DNA of 64,000 nucleotides from Rhodomicrobium sp. R_RK_3 (GTDB lineage Bacteria; Pseudomonadota; Alphaproteobacteria; Rhizobiales; Rhodomicrobiaceae). Location of the stretch: NCBI RefSeq assembly GCF_002198715.1, contig NZ_MWLK01000006.1, positions 286,486 through 350,485 of the forward strand, in the 5' to 3' direction. This document shows positions 48,277 through 57,810 of the stretch, in pieces. Under the pieces are notes generated by a model. It worked only from the letters and a program-made list of their open reading frames with translations. It was not told the origin of the DNA and searched no databases. The translations under genes were made by a program, and so were the position numbers. The stretch's first letter is position 1. Each line of letters starts with the position of its first letter.

Positions 48277-48320
48277 TAGGTGGCGATTTGGGGGATTCGA
48301 CGAGGCCGCCCCCGTTCTCG

Positions 48321-48425
48321 TAATCCCCGCGAAGGCGGGGATCCAGTAGTCACAAACTCGAATTGGCTTTCTGCCCAACCGCTTACGCTGCGGCGTACTG
48401 GATCCCCGCCTTCGCGGGGATTTCG
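48321..48425. repeat. Inverted repeat, family B copy 3
   Basis: TAATCCCCGCGAAGGCGGGG (with ATCCAGTA, 48321-48348) and TACTGGATCCCCGCCTTCGC (with GGGGATTTCG, 48396-48425) are near-perfect inverted arms around 47 bases. It lies between the convergent hpt-like and globin genes, like the two other copies at convergent junctions. Confidence 0.82.
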
Positions 48426-48457
48426 CTTTTCGGGACTTCAGTGCAACTCTTCCAGCG

Positions 48458-49012
48458 TTACGGGAAGCGGACGACCTGGCCGCGTTCGGGCTTGCGCGAG
48501 ACCAGCGTCTTGCCCGGCTTGCCGACCGGGGCCGCCAAGGTTAGCCCATATTGCGCGGCGATGACGCTGCGGATGATGCCGCCGAAATAGGCCTCCGCCG
48601 TCGCCGGCAGGATGGCCGCGTCCTGCATCACCCGCGCCAGCATGTCATAGGCCGCGTTCCAGGCGTCCTTGATTTCGGGCGTGCAATCGGCGCCGAGCAG
48701 TTCCTCCAGCATCGACATCAGCGCGGCTCCCACCGCCGCGTAATGCTCATCCTCGACATCGTAGGACAGATGCCTGCGGCCGAGATCGGCGAGTTCCTGC
48801 GAGACGGTTTCAATCTTGTCCAGCGCCTTCACGACCGTGGCCAGCATTTGCAGGAATTTCAGCTCGTGCTTGGCCATGTCCTGCGGGAAGAGCTGGCGGA
48901 TGCCGGGCGAGAGGCGGAACAGCTCGGCGTAGAAAAAGCTGCTGGCGGCGGCGGCTTTCGGGGCGAGCGCGCGGAAGCTATCCTGCACGATCTTCACCTG
49001 TGCCGGGGTCAT
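48458..49012 (-). CDS. Single-domain haemoglobin with C-terminal extension
   Basis: A 184-residue bacterial globin of the Vitreoscilla/flavohaemoglobin-head type without reductase domain. Helix A starts MTPAQVKIVQDSFRAL. Phe42 (CD1) is in IRQLFPQD and the proximal His81 in LGRRHLSYDVEDEHY. About 45 residues after the globin fold (YFGGIIRSVIAAQYGL then a basic RKPERGQ tail) form an extension. ATG at 49012 is chosen because it coincides with the family N-terminus; an in-frame start at 49126 would add an unrelated leader. Oxygen or NO handling is expected; redox partner unknown. It adjoins the signalling island but faces the other way. Confidence 0.88.
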   Translation of the reverse strand: MTPAQVKIVQDSFRALAPKAAAASSFFYAELFRLSPGIRQLFPQDMAKHELKFLQMLATVVKALDKIETVSQELADLGRRHLSYDVEDEHYAAVGAALMSMLEELLGADCTPEIKDAWNAAYDMLARVMQDAAILPATAEAYFGGIIRSVIAAQYGLTLAAPVGKPGKTLVSRKPERGQVVRFP

Positions 49013-49286
49013 GGCCGTGCGCACGAGGAAAATATGCCCCGCATATTGGGCAAGGCGAATTCTGCTCATGATGCCGGCTCCCTCCCCCGGGGCGACCGCA
49101 AGCTCAGGGGCCTGAAATCGTCGCAATCCTTGCGGCCGAACACGCCAAGCATGGTGCCAATCTGCTCTGTGACCGGCAATTATTGTTGCGTGGGAGATTA
49201 CGGGAAATACGCAATAGCTCGTAGCGAGCGGGGAAAATGCGAGTGAGGATGGTCAGAGGGCGTCGGCGCCCAAGCCCAAGCCGATT

Positions 49287-49311
49287 TCCCCTTCCCATGG
49301 GGAGAGGGAAT
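49287..49311. repeat. Short family C element
   Basis: CCCCTTCCCATGGGGAGAGG is a small palindromic piece of the CCCTCTCCC-type repeat, just downstream of lepA. Confidence 0.4.
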
Positions 49312-49325
49312 TCGGCTTGGACGCT

Positions 49326-51188
49326 TTAATTCTCGTCCATCTTCAGCGCGGCGATGAAGGCTTCCTGCGGGATCTCGACGCGGCCGAACTGGCGCATCTT
49401 CTTCTTGCCTTCCTTCTGCTTGTCGAGAAGTTTGCGCTTGCGGCTGACGTCGCCGCCATAGCACTTGGCCGTCACGTCCTTGCGCATCGCCGAGATGGTC
49501 TCGCGCGCGATGATGCGCCCGCCGATCGCCGCCTGGATCGGGATCTGGAACAGATGCCGGGGAATCAGCTCCTTCAGCTTCTCGCACATCACCCGGCCGC
49601 GCTGCTGCGAACGGTTGCGATGCACGATCATCGACAGGGCGTCCACCGGCTCGGCATTGACGAGGATCGACATCTTGACGAGGTCGCCCGGCTCGTAGCC
49701 GATGATCTGGTAATCGAACGAGGCGTAGCCGCTGGTGACGGATTTCAGCCGGTCGTAGAAGTCGAACACCACTTCGTTGAGCGGCAGCTCATAGACCACC
49801 ATGGCGCGGCTGCCGGCATAGGACAGATCCTTCTGCCGCCCACGCCGGTCCTCGCACAGCTTCAGGATCGAGCCGAGATATTCGTCGGGCACCAGGATGG
49901 TCGCCTTGATCCACGGCTCCTCGATGCGGTCGATCTTGACCGGATCGGGCATGTCCGCCGGGTTGTGCATCTCCTGCATGGTGCCGTCGGTCATGTAGAG
50001 GTGGTAGACGACGCTCGGCGCTGTCGTGATGAGGTCGATCTTGAACTCGCGCTCGAGCCGCTCACGCACGATTTCGAGGTGCAAGAGGCCGAGGAAGCCG
50101 CAGCGGAAGCCGAAGCCGAGCGCGGCGGAGGTCTCCATCTCGTACTGGAAGGAGGCATCGTTCAGGCGCAGGCGGCCCATCGCCTCGCGCAGATCCTCGA
50201 ATTGCGAGGAATCGACCGGGAACAGCCCGCAGAACACCACCGGCTGGGCGTCCTTGAAGCCGGGCAGCGCCTGGGCGGCGGGGCGCTTCTCGTCGGTGAT
50301 GGTGTCGCCGACGCGGGTGTCGGCGACTTCCTTGATGGCGGCGGTGAAAAAGCCGATCTCGCCGGTGTTGAGGCTGTCGCGGATCTCCGATTTCGGCCGG
50401 AAGATGCCGACGCGGTCGACGAGGTAGTTGCCGCCCGTCGCCATCATCTTGACGCGCTGGCCCTTGGACAGCTTGCCGTCGACGATGCGCACCAGCACCA
50501 CCACGCCGAGATAGGGGTCGTACCAGCTATCGACCAGCATCGCCTTCAGCGGCCCGTCCGGATCGCCCTTTGGCGCCGGCAGCCGGTGCACGATGGCCTC
50601 CAGCACCTCGTCGACGCCGAGGCCCGACTTGGCGGAAATCTCGATGGCGTCCGAAGCGTCCAGCCCGATCACGTCCTCGATCTGCTGGCGAACCCGGTCG
50701 GGCTCGGCGGCGGGCAGGTCGATCTTGTTCAGGACGGGGACGATCTCGTGATTGTTGTCGAGCGCCTTGTAGACATTGGCGAGTGTCTGCGCCTCGACGC
50801 CTTGGCTTGCGTCGACCACCAGCAGCGAGCCCTCGCAGGCGGCGAGCGACCGGCTGACTTCGTAAGTGAAGTCCACATGGCCGGGCGTGTCGATGAGGTT
50901 GAGCTGGTAGTCGAGGCCGTCGCGCGCGCGGTAGTCGAGCCGCACGGTCTGCGCCTTGATGGTGATGCCGCGCTCGCGCTCGATATCCATGGAATCGAGC
51001 ACCTGCGCCTTCATCTCGCGCGCCGACAGCCCGCCGCAGATCTGGATCAGCCGGTCGGCCAGGGTCGATTTGCCATGGTCGATATGGGCGACGATGGAGA
51101 AGTTGCGAATGCGCGACTGCGGCAGCGCGTCGGCCTTGGGGCTTTGCGCGGCCGCCGAGGCGGTCACAGTCGGGCTCGGTGTGCTCAT
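49326..51188 (-). CDS. lepA: Elongation factor 4
   Basis: A 620-residue ribosome-bound GTPase (EF4/LepA) that back-translocates or helps initiation and 30S maturation. GTPase motifs are [37 protein letters not shown] and [11 protein letters not shown]-like domains follow ([28 protein letters not shown]). The LepA-specific C-terminus has [20 protein letters not shown] and [16 protein letters not shown] leader of ~20 residues ([18 protein letters not shown]) precedes the GTPase domain, so a start closer to it ([12 protein letters not shown]) is possible. Confidence 0.97.
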   Translation of the reverse strand: MSTPSPTVTASAAAQSPKADALPQSRIRNFSIVAHIDHGKSTLADRLIQICGGLSAREMKAQVLDSMDIERERGITIKAQTVRLDYRARDGLDYQLNLIDTPGHVDFTYEVSRSLAACEGSLLVVDASQGVEAQTLANVYKALDNNHEIVPVLNKIDLPAAEPDRVRQQIEDVIGLDASDAIEISAKSGLGVDEVLEAIVHRLPAPKGDPDGPLKAMLVDSWYDPYLGVVVLVRIVDGKLSKGQRVKMMATGGNYLVDRVGIFRPKSEIRDSLNTGEIGFFTAAIKEVADTRVGDTITDEKRPAAQALPGFKDAQPVVFCGLFPVDSSQFEDLREAMGRLRLNDASFQYEMETSAALGFGFRCGFLGLLHLEIVRERLEREFKIDLITTAPSVVYHLYMTDGTMQEMHNPADMPDPVKIDRIEEPWIKATILVPDEYLGSILKLCEDRRGRQKDLSYAGSRAMVVYELPLNEVVFDFYDRLKSVTSGYASFDYQIIGYEPGDLVKMSILVNAEPVDALSMIVHRNRSQQRGRVMCEKLKELIPRHLFQIPIQAAIGGRIIARETISAMRKDVTAKCYGGDVSRKRKLLDKQKEGKKKMRQFGRVEIPQEAFIAALKMDEN

Positions 51189-51272
51189 GCTCGTTAGATA
51201 ATGTAAAAGGCCGTGGGCGCAAAGGGCTTCTGTCGCGCGAGACGGCCCCCGCGCGCAGATTGACCGCAGATT

Positions 51273-51587
51273 CTACCGGTCGCTGCCCGAGGGTAGCATT
51301 GCGGCGGTGATCCTGCGCCGTCCATGCGCCATTCGCAGGAGCGTCACGCTGTCGGCGGCAGAACGATAGTCGTAGATCAGAATATAAGGCCGGATGACGA
51401 GCCGCCGCGTGTGAGGCCCCGGTCCGGGCCGGGAGGCACCGCAGCGCGGCATCTCAGTCAAGCGCTGCACGGCTTTCCCAATTGCAGCAGGTCGCGGTCT
51501 ACGGTCGCGCGCCCTGCCTTCTCCTCGAGTTGCACAGCAATATCCCGCTATGTTCGCCGTCTCGGCAGAGGTGAAGAGGCGGATCAT
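51273..51587 (-). pseudogene. Decayed ParE-type toxin
   Basis: The frame from ATG 51587 begins MIRLFTSAE, runs through an unlikely segment, then reads AIGKAVQRLTEMP and RRLVIRPYILIYDYR plus VTLLRMAHGRRRI, typical of RelE/ParE toxins. In the +1 frame the middle contains DIAVQLEEKAGRATVDR, which is what a ParE helix pair should look like. Two compensating frameshifts between about 51480 and 51545 therefore replace the core helices. The start overlaps the antitoxin stop by ATGA, as in active pairs. The toxin is probably inactive. Confidence 0.7.
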
Positions 51588-51835
51588 TTGGACCGGCGTT
51601 TGCCGATCTCAGCGCCGAGAAATTTGAATAATTCTTCACCGGTCAGAACATCGCCGCACGCGACCGAGGCGCGCGCTTCGTCGACGAGTGGCTTCGCACA
51701 GGAAAGAACGTCCTCGCTCGCCGCGCGCAAGTCGGAAACCGCCATGGCGACAGCGTCCTCAACGGAAGAGAAATGCCCGGCGGAGACTTGGTCTTCGAGC
51801 CATTTCTGCTAATCGCGTGGAAGGATGATGCTCAT
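51584..51835 (-). pseudogene. Decayed ParD-type antitoxin with in-frame stop at codon 9
   Basis: An 83-codon frame, MSIILPRD then an amber TAG (51811-51809), then QKWLEDQVSAGHFSSVEDAV and a helical acidic remainder ending FLGAEIGKRRSK. The ribbon-helix-helix start and the GHFSSVEDAV segment are characteristic of ParD-like antitoxins. Everything but the amber codon is intact, and the stop overlaps the toxin ATG. No start codon with a good ribosome binding site follows the amber. Read-through or a suppressor would restore it, but the toxin is also broken. Confidence 0.7.
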
Positions 51836-51889
51836 GGTGTGATGATACTCTGCAACCGCCGGTATGTGCAAGGATCTGCCGGGTACGGG

Positions 51890-52579
51890 TTACCCCAGCC
51901 CCGGCAAGGGCGCCGCGCCGAACAGCCAGGGATGCAAATGCAGCATCATCGCCCAGAGCAGCACCGCGACGCCGATGCGCCACCAGCCGATTTCGGACGG
52001 GCTGAGCCGCGCCCGGCCCTGCAGGATGGCGAGGAAGGGCACGAAAGAGGTCTTGGCCGCGAAACGATCCCAGCTCGCGCCGTAGATCGCCGCCTTCCGC
52101 CGCTCCTGCAGGGCGGCGCCGCCGATGGCGGTCAGGGCGAACAGGCCATAGAACCAGAGCCCGCGCCAGTTCGGCTGGCTGATGAGGTGAGCGATGCCCC
52201 AGACGCCGAAGGCCCACATCAGCGGGTGGCGGGTGATGGCGAAAATGCCCTGGCCGACATCGGGCCGCTCCAGCAGCTTGCCGCCTTGCGGCAGGGTCGG
52301 ATTGGGCGAGGACAGGCCGCCGACGAACAGGATCGCCGCGATGAGCAGCAGCGCCGCCTTCAGCCAGGGCCACCATTGCGGATAAGCCCAGACGGCCTCG
52401 TCATAGGTGGTGTTGTTGAAGCGGTTGACCCACCACCAGATCGAGAGCAGCGACAGCACCGAGAACAGCCCCGTATAGCCGCCCTCGCCGAGCGCCCGGA
52501 CGGCGGTTTGCCTGAGCGGCGTCGCCGGTATGATGTGAATGGCCAGAAACACCAGTCCCGCAAGCGCCAGCAAGCCCAT
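51890..52579 (-). CDS. NnrU family membrane protein
   Basis: A 229-residue membrane protein of the NnrU family (isoprenylcysteine methyltransferase-like fold), with about six helices. Typical parts are LALAGLVFLAIHIIPATPLR, LFSVLSLLSIWWWVNRFNNT, GIFAITRHPLMWAFGVWGIA and GLWFYGLFALTAIGG. NnrU was first seen in nitrite/nitric oxide reductase clusters, but many members, as here, stand alone. The ITRHPLMWA segment resembles the S-adenosylmethionine contact of related methyltransferases. No denitrification genes are in the window. Confidence 0.88.
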   Translation of the reverse strand: MGLLALAGLVFLAIHIIPATPLRQTAVRALGEGGYTGLFSVLSLLSIWWWVNRFNNTTYDEAVWAYPQWWPWLKAALLLIAAILFVGGLSSPNPTLPQGGKLLERPDVGQGIFAITRHPLMWAFGVWGIAHLISQPNWRGLWFYGLFALTAIGGAALQERRKAAIYGASWDRFAAKTSFVPFLAILQGRARLSPSEIGWWRIGVAVLLWAMMLHLHPWLFGAAPLPGLG

Positions 52580-52673
52580 CGCCGCCCCCTTTCAGCAGAC
52601 GGATAGAATAATCCTTTTCCATGGCGTGAGAAGATGCCGCATTGTTGATCCCCAGCCTGGTCGCGCTTATCTG

Positions 52674-53003
52674 ATGCGCGAAGGCTCACTGCCCCCTGCC
52701 CCAGCCAAGGACCGGACTTTGGACAAATATCGCAAGATCCCATCGCCCTGCATCGACGTCTGCGAGGATATTCGCGGCGTCTGCATCGGTTGCGGGCGCA
52801 CCAAGAAAGACCAGAAGGCCTGGAAGCGGGCCGACAGCAACGAAGAGCGGCTGGAAATGGTGCGCGACTGCGTGGAGGCGACGGCGCGGATCGGGACGCA
52901 GCAGCTCTGGCTGCGCGAATATCGGCGCAAATGCATGAAGAAGGGCGCCGACTGGCCGCTGGACGACATCGCCGAACCGAGCCTCAAGGTCGAAAAGGCC
53001 TGA
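52674..53003 (+). CDS. DUF1289 domain small protein
   Basis: A 109-residue protein of the DUF1289 family (YbjN/YdhL-like Fe-S or zinc-binding Cys motif). Key part: PSPCIDVCEDIRGVCIGCGR, giving CxxxC and CxxC pairs, followed by WLREYRRKCMKKG. Its function is unknown; the Cys spacing suggests a metal or Fe-S cluster. ATG at 52674 is used; an upstream in-frame ATG (52539) overlaps the divergent nnrU gene. Convergent with dps across a strong hairpin. Confidence 0.82.
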   Translation: MREGSLPPAPAKDRTLDKYRKIPSPCIDVCEDIRGVCIGCGRTKKDQKAWKRADSNEERLEMVRDCVEATARIGTQQLWLREYRRKCMKKGADWPLDDIAEPSLKVEKA

Positions 53004-53018
53004 CGGCGGCAGGCGAGG

Positions 53019-53045
53019 CCGGTTGCGCCCCCAGGGCGCAACCGG
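53019..53045. terminator. Bidirectional hairpin between DUF1289 gene and dps
   Basis: CCGGTTGCGCCC (53019-53030) and its exact complement GGGCGCAACCGG (53034-53045) form a 12-base-pair stem with a three-base loop. Only AATTT follows, so it is a U-poor terminator. It could serve both convergent genes. Confidence 0.65.
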
Positions 53046-53057
53046 AATTTCAGAGCA

Positions 53058-53531
53058 TCAGCCGTTCAGATGGGCGCGCAGCATCCACGCATATTTGTCG
53101 TGGTGGTCGGCGCGGCGGATGGCGATGTCATTGGTGACGACGTCGCCATGCTGCTCGGTCAGCTCGGCCAGCGCCCGCAAGGTGGCCGACATGGTCTCCT
53201 GATCGGATTTCAGCGTCGCGATCATTTCGGCGGTGTTCGGGCGGCCGGTCACCTCGGTGATGGCGCTGCGCTTCAGATATTCCGAGAAGCGGCCGTCGGC
53301 ATAGCCGTCCAGCGCCTTGACGCGCTCGGCAAGCTCGTCCTGGGCCTCGAAATGATCCTCGTAGATCTTCTGGAACAGCTCATGCAGCGAGCCGAAGGAC
53401 ATGCCGGTAACATTCCAATGGAAGTTCTGCGCCTTCAGCGTGACCACGGAGACTTCGGCCAGCGCCTGATGCAGCGCCTCGATGATCTCGGCCTTGGCGT
53501 TCGGGGCGATTTCGACTGCGATATTTTTCAT
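53058..53531 (-). CDS. dps: Dps ferritin-like DNA-binding protein
   Basis: A 157-residue mini-ferritin that stores iron and protects DNA from peroxide. Ferroxidase ligands are in NFHWNVTGMSFGSLHELFQK and YEDHFEAQDELAERV. LKRSAITEVTGRP and HHDKYAWMLRAHL complete the four-helix bundle. The short N-terminus lacks a Lys-rich DNA-binding tail, so DNA binding may be weak. It lies 13 bases after the stop of the upstream unknown gene on the same strand, so the two may be co-transcribed. Confidence 0.95.
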   Translation of the reverse strand: MKNIAVEIAPNAKAEIIEALHQALAEVSVVTLKAQNFHWNVTGMSFGSLHELFQKIYEDHFEAQDELAERVKALDGYADGRFSEYLKRSAITEVTGRPNTAEMIATLKSDQETMSATLRALAELTEQHGDVVTNDIAIRRADHHDKYAWMLRAHLNG

Positions 53532-53544
53532 GAGCTTTGCTCCT

Positions 53545-54048
53545 TTATTGGGAAGATAGGCCTGGGGTTGTCTCCCGATCGCGGCCAGTTGGTGGTGAAA
53601 GTTCGGTACACAGCCCCGCCGCCAACCCTTGCGCCAAAAACATCAGCCGCCGGTGCCCCGGAGCTGCGATCCGCAGCGCCATCAAATAGCGGGCGCTGGT
53701 GTGATCCTGACTGTGCAGGGCCAGCAAGAGTCGTGCCAGCCACATCTCGTCTTCGCTCACAGCCTGTGATTTGGCGGTGTAGAATTTCAGCCGCCGCAGA
53801 GCGAACATCTGCACGCCCTGAAAAAAGGCGGCCGAGTAGCGCTCGTTGCCGGTGTTGCGATCGCTGGCGATGAGAAAGCAGGCGTGGTCGAATTCCTCCC
53901 AGCGGGTGAGCTGGGTGCGGCGCCACAGACGGCGCAGCGCCCCGATCAGAGCGAGCGTGCGCTCGTCCAATGGCGATTCCTCGCGGGGCAGCGCTGTCTC
54001 GCGCGAAAACGGGATGACCGTGCCGGTGACCAAACTGTCGTCCGTCAA
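53545..54048 (-). CDS. Hypothetical protein upstream of dps
   Basis: A 167-residue protein that I do not recognise. It has helical segments DERTLALIGALRRLWRRTQL, WEEFDHACFLIASDRNTGNE, RYSAAFFQGVQMFALRRLKF and EMWLARLLLALHSQDHTSAR, and ends in a polar tail. No signal or membrane helix is present. The start is a TTG with GGAAGG about eight bases upstream; another frame offers an ATG just before it, so the start is uncertain. It ends 13 bases before dps, suggesting one transcript and a possible iron or oxidative-stress link (inference). Confidence 0.65.
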   Translation of the reverse strand: MTDDSLVTGTVIPFSRETALPREESPLDERTLALIGALRRLWRRTQLTRWEEFDHACFLIASDRNTGNERYSAAFFQGVQMFALRRLKFYTAKSQAVSEDEMWLARLLLALHSQDHTSARYLMALRIAAPGHRRLMFLAQGLAAGLCTELSPPTGRDRETTPGLSSQ

Positions 54049-54303
54049 AAAGCATACCTTCCAAACTGTTCAAGACGGCATCCAGTTCAGATAGGCGCTT
54101 TCCCATTGGCTTACAACGAGACGATGGGTGTAACGGACGGTCAACGCTGTCGTAGCGATCAATCCACCATGTCTGTCGGGTCGGCGAGGTCATGCCTCAA
54201 CATTTAGAACTATTCTAAGTTTGTCAAGCCGTCGGCTCCGGGATTTGCGGGCTGCATCGCGCCGGCATCCACAGCCTGTGCGCGAATCCTCCGCGGGCGG
54301 AGG

Positions 54304-54870
54304 TCAGTCCGGCTTCTTGGGCGCTTCCTCTTTGGAGCTGACCGCAATGCGGTCTACCACGGCGAGCGAGAAGGCGCTCAGCACGAAGGCAAGGTGGATC
54401 AAGGTCGTCCACATGATCTTCTGATTGTCATATTGCTGCGCGTTGAGGAACACCTGCAGCAGATGGATCGAGGAAATCGCAACGATGGAGGAGGCGATCT
54501 TCACCTTCAGGCTGCCGGTGTCGATCTTGCCCAGCCAGGTCAGTTCGCTGGCATCGCCCCGGTCGAGCCGGCTGACATAGTTTTCGTAGCCGGTCAGCAT
54601 CACCATCACCATCAGGCTGGCGACCAGGCAGGCGTCGATCAGGCCGAGCATGGCGAGGATGACTTCGTTCTCGCTGAGGGTGAAGACGTTGCCCGCCAGC
54701 TTGATGCACTTGGAGACGAACGCCGCGGCATAGAGGGCGAGCGCGAAGGCGAGGCCGAAATAGAACACGATCAGGATCCAGCGGCTCGCCAGGATGGCGC
54801 GCTCGATGAGCGATTCGGCCTGCTCGTCGGGTGCGGACCTGTCATCCTTGCCGGAAGTGTCGTTGCTCAT
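54304..54870 (-). CDS. YqhA/UPF0114 family (TIGR00645) membrane protein
   Basis: A 188-residue inner-membrane protein with four helices (ILIVFYFGLAFALALYAAAF, VILAMLGLIDACLVASLMVM, KIASSIVAISSIHLLQVFL, LIHLAFVLSAFSLAVVDRIA). The charged MLTGYENYVSRLD signature between helices is diagnostic of UPF0114. The family is uncharacterised. It is a single gene between the dps locus and divergent coaBC. The 255 bases between it and the unknown gene at 54048 show no gene. Confidence 0.9.
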   Translation of the reverse strand: MSNDTSGKDDRSAPDEQAESLIERAILASRWILIVFYFGLAFALALYAAAFVSKCIKLAGNVFTLSENEVILAMLGLIDACLVASLMVMVMLTGYENYVSRLDRGDASELTWLGKIDTGSLKVKIASSIVAISSIHLLQVFLNAQQYDNQKIMWTTLIHLAFVLSAFSLAVVDRIAVSSKEEAPKKPD

Positions 54871-55067
54871 CGAAAATCGGTCCTCTTGTCGGTTCGGGAA
54901 TCAATGCCGCTTGCCCACGATGCTTAGCGCGGCGCCGGGCCAAGGCCAAGCCGCCCCTCGCACAAACTCCGAGCCGCGGCGGGGTTCCGGGCGAGGCCAC
55001 TGGCAAATTCGTCGCGGCTTTATGATATAAGCGTTAGCAAACTGCCGTTGGACCGGGGCTGTCACAC

Positions 55068-56303
55068 GTGAACGGAAAGTCGATCCTGCTCATCATCGGC
55101 GGAGGCATCGCCGCCTATAAGTCGCTCGACCTGATCCGGCGCGCCCGCGAGCGCGGGGCGAGGGTCAGGGCGGTTCTGACACCGGGCGCGGAGCATTTCG
55201 TGACGCCGCTTTCGGTCGCCACTCTGTGCGAGGAGAAGGCGTTCACCGACCTGTTCGACCTCAAGGACGAGACCGAGATCGGCCATATCCGCCTGTCGCG
55301 CGAGGCCGATATCATCATCGTCGCGCCCGCCACCGCCAACCTGCTCGCGCGCATGGCGAACGGCCTCGCCGACGATCTGGCGACCTCCGTGCTGCTCGCG
55401 GCCAACAAGCCGATCCTCGCCGCGCCCGCCATGAACTGGAAAATGTGGGACAACCCGGCGACGCGGCGCAATCTCGCCCAGCTCCGCGCCGATGGCGTGC
55501 ATTTCGTCGGCCCGGGCGAAGGGGCGATGGCCTGCAATGAATTCGGCGTCGGGCGGATGGCCGAAGTCGCGGAGATCCTCGACGCCGCCGAATTGCTGCT
55601 GCGCTCCGGCGAGGCGATGCCGCTGAAAGGCGCGTATGTGCTGGTCACCGCCGGGCCGACGCATGAGCCGATCGATCCCGTCCGCTACATCGCCAACCGC
55701 TCCTCCGGCAAGCAGGGCTATGCCATCGCCAGCGCCGCCGCCAAGCTCGGCGCGCGGGTGACGCTGGTCTCCGGGCCGGTCGGCATGGCCGCCCCGCATG
55801 GCGTCGACATCGTCCGTGTCGAGACCGCGCGCGACATGCTCGCCGCCGTGCAGAACGCCCTCCCCGCCGATATCGGTGTCTTCGCGGCCGCCGTCGCGGA
55901 CTGGCGCTCGGCCGCGGAACATGAGGAGAAGCTGAAAAAGGCTGGGAAAGGCAAGACGCCAGCCCTCGCGCTGGTTGAGAATCCAGATATCCTTGCCACG
56001 ATTGCCAAGCATAGAACCCTGCGCCCGTCCCTCGTCATCGGCTTTGCCGCCGAGACTGAGAATGTGGTGAGCCACGCAAGAAAAAAGCTGGCGAGCAAGG
56101 GCTGTGATTGGATCGTTGCGAATGACGTATCGGCGGAGAAGGGTGTCATGGGGGGTAGTCGGAACGAGGTGCATCTCGTCACCGCGGGCGGTGTCGAGAA
56201 CTGGCCGCAAATGCCGAAAGAGGCCGTGGCCGAGGCGCTGATGCAGCGCGCGGCGGCCTATTTCGGCGCGCGGGGCCGGGGCCAAGCGGCGGCGGCGGAG
56301 TGA
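55068..56303 (+). CDS. coaBC: Bifunctional phosphopantothenoylcysteine decarboxylase/phosphopantothenate--cysteine ligase
   Basis: A 411-residue enzyme for two steps of coenzyme A synthesis. The N-terminal flavin decarboxylase (CoaC) has [57 protein letters not shown] and the catalytic Cys in [17 protein letters not shown]. The C-terminal synthetase (CoaB, from ~188) has [32 protein letters not shown] and a Lys-rich KLKKAGKGK. The start is GTG at 55068. It precedes dut by four bases, the common dfp-dut order. Confidence 0.96.
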   Translation: MNGKSILLIIGGGIAAYKSLDLIRRARERGARVRAVLTPGAEHFVTPLSVATLCEEKAFTDLFDLKDETEIGHIRLSREADIIIVAPATANLLARMANGLADDLATSVLLAANKPILAAPAMNWKMWDNPATRRNLAQLRADGVHFVGPGEGAMACNEFGVGRMAEVAEILDAAELLLRSGEAMPLKGAYVLVTAGPTHEPIDPVRYIANRSSGKQGYAIASAAAKLGARVTLVSGPVGMAAPHGVDIVRVETARDMLAAVQNALPADIGVFAAAVADWRSAAEHEEKLKKAGKGKTPALALVENPDILATIAKHRTLRPSLVIGFAAETENVVSHARKKLASKGCDWIVANDVSAEKGVMGGSRNEVHLVTAGGVENWPQMPKEAVAEALMQRAAAYFGARGRGQAAAAE

Positions 56304-56307
56304 GCCC

Positions 56308-56790
56308 ATGCTGAACCGGCCGTTTTTCCAGAGCTTTCGGCAGCCCGTCATCCGCGTGCAGCGCCTGCCGCACGCCGAGGGCCTGCCGCTGCCGCAATAC
56401 CAGACCGAGCGCGCCGCCGGCATGGACCTGACCGCCGCGCTCGCCGAGGACGAGACGATCTTTCTGCCGATGGGCGAGCGGGCGCTGATCCCGACCGGGC
56501 TGGCCATGGAGATCCCGCACGGCTTCGAGGCGCAGATCCGCCCCCGCTCCGGCATCGCGCTGAATTACGGTGTGACCGTCCTGAACAGCCCCGGCACCAT
56601 CGACGCCGATTATCGCGGCGAGGTGAAGGTGTTGCTGGTCAATCTGGGCCTGGACACGTTCGCCGTCGAGCGGGGCACCCGCATCGCGCAGCTCGTGATT
56701 TCGCCCGTGGCGCGCGCCGCTTTCGACGTCGTCGCCGAGCTCGAGGACAGCGGACGCGGTGTCGGCGGCTTCGGCTCGACGGGCCGGTGA
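56308..56790 (+). CDS. dut: Deoxyuridine 5'-triphosphate nucleotidohydrolase
   Basis: A 160-residue trimeric dUTPase that keeps uracil out of DNA and supplies dUMP. All five motifs are present: [44 protein letters not shown] (catalytic Asp), [10 protein letters not shown] and the flexible C-terminal [11 protein letters not shown]. It starts four bases after coaBC and is likely translationally coupled. A family C repeat follows. Confidence 0.96.
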   Translation: MLNRPFFQSFRQPVIRVQRLPHAEGLPLPQYQTERAAGMDLTAALAEDETIFLPMGERALIPTGLAMEIPHGFEAQIRPRSGIALNYGVTVLNSPGTIDADYRGEVKVLLVNLGLDTFAVERGTRIAQLVISPVARAAFDVVAELEDSGRGVGGFGSTGR

Positions 56791-56799
56791 GGCTTTTTT

Positions 56800-56906
56800 T
56801 CCCTCTCCCATGGGGAGAGGGTGGCGCGAAGCGCCGGGTGAGGGGTTGTTGCCTCACGGCTGAGGCACGAACCCCTCACCCCGGCCCTCTCCCCAGGGAG
56901 AGGGAG
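56800..56906. repeat. Inverted repeat, family C copy 2
   Basis: CCCTCTCCCATGGGGAGAGG, then CGCCGGGTGAGGGG and the complementary CCCCTCACCCCGGC and CCCTCTCCCCAGGGAGAGGG. It fills most of the gap between dut and moeB. Confidence 0.75.
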
Positions 56907-56953
56907 CGAGGCAGCATTCTCTGCTAATCTGAACGCATCAAAGGACGTCCGTC

Positions 56954-57769
56954 ATGAGTCTCAGCCCGACCGAAATCCAGCGCTACAAGCGGCATTTGCT
57001 ACTGAAGGAAGTCGGCGGCGCGGGGCAAAAGAAGCTGAAGGATGCGCGCGTGCTGGTGATCGGCGCGGGCGGACTCGGCTCGCCGCTCCTGCTTTATCTG
57101 GCAGCCGCCGGCGTCGGACATCTCGGCATCGCCGATGACGACCGCGTTTCGCTCGACAACCTCCAGCGCCAGATCGTGCATGACACGCCGCGCATCGGCG
57201 CGCTGAAGGCGGAAAGCGCGGCGGAGACCATCCGGCGCATCAACCCGCATGTGGCGCCCGAGGTGATCCCGCACCGGCTGACCGCCGAGAACGCCTTGGA
57301 GCTGATCTCCGGCTACGACATCGTCGCCGACGGCTCGGACAATTTCTCCACGCGCTACCTCATCAACGACGCCTGCTATTTCGCCCGGAAGCCGCTGGTC
57401 TTCGCCGCGCTCGGGCCGTTCGACGGCTATGTTTCCACCTTCCGAGCCTTCGAGACCGGCGAGGACGGCCATCCGAAGCCGAACTATCGCTGCATCTTCC
57501 CGGAAGCCCCGCCGCCGGGCACGGTCGCGACATGCGAGGAGGCCGGGATTCTCGGTGCCGTCGCCGGGGTGATCGGCACGCTGCAGGCGGTGGAGGTGCT
57601 GAAGGAATTGCTCGGCATCGGCCAGTCGCTGACCGGGCGGCTGCTGATCTATGACGCGCTCGGCGGCCGGTTCGAGACGATGAATTACGGCTGGGACCCG
57701 GATAACCCGCTGAACGGCACCGCGCCGACCATCAAGGATCTCGCGATCCACATCAAGAAGGCGGCCTGA
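56954..57769 (+). CDS. moeB: Molybdopterin-synthase adenylyltransferase (MoeB/ThiF family)
   Basis: A 271-residue E1-like enzyme that adenylates the C-terminus of a ubiquitin-like sulfur carrier (MoaD or ThiS). The ATP site is VLVIGAGGLGSPLLLYLAAA and DDDRVSLDNLQRQIVHD; the adenylation region is VADGSDNFSTRYLINDA; and a Cys is conserved in GTVATCEEAGILGAVAGVIG. The two CxxC zinc pairs of Escherichia coli MoeB are not seen: the first is NYRCIFPE with one Cys, and no pair follows FETMNYGWDPDNPL. This zinc-less form is, to my knowledge, common in rhizobial members. MoeB and ThiF cannot be told apart from sequence alone. Confidence 0.9.
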   Translation: MSLSPTEIQRYKRHLLLKEVGGAGQKKLKDARVLVIGAGGLGSPLLLYLAAAGVGHLGIADDDRVSLDNLQRQIVHDTPRIGALKAESAAETIRRINPHVAPEVIPHRLTAENALELISGYDIVADGSDNFSTRYLINDACYFARKPLVFAALGPFDGYVSTFRAFETGEDGHPKPNYRCIFPEAPPPGTVATCEEAGILGAVAGVIGTLQAVEVLKELLGIGQSLTGRLLIYDALGGRFETMNYGWDPDNPLNGTAPTIKDLAIHIKKAA

Positions 57770-57810
57770 AGGGCTGAGCGCTCGCCGGTGGAGAATGGCC
57801 GCGCACCCGC

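Noticed and set aside
54049..54193. N-terminal extension of the unknown gene before dps (MGKRLSELDAVLNSLEG)
   Set aside because: It is in a different frame from the conserved-looking body and would need a frameshift; a TTG start with GGAAGG explains the body without it.
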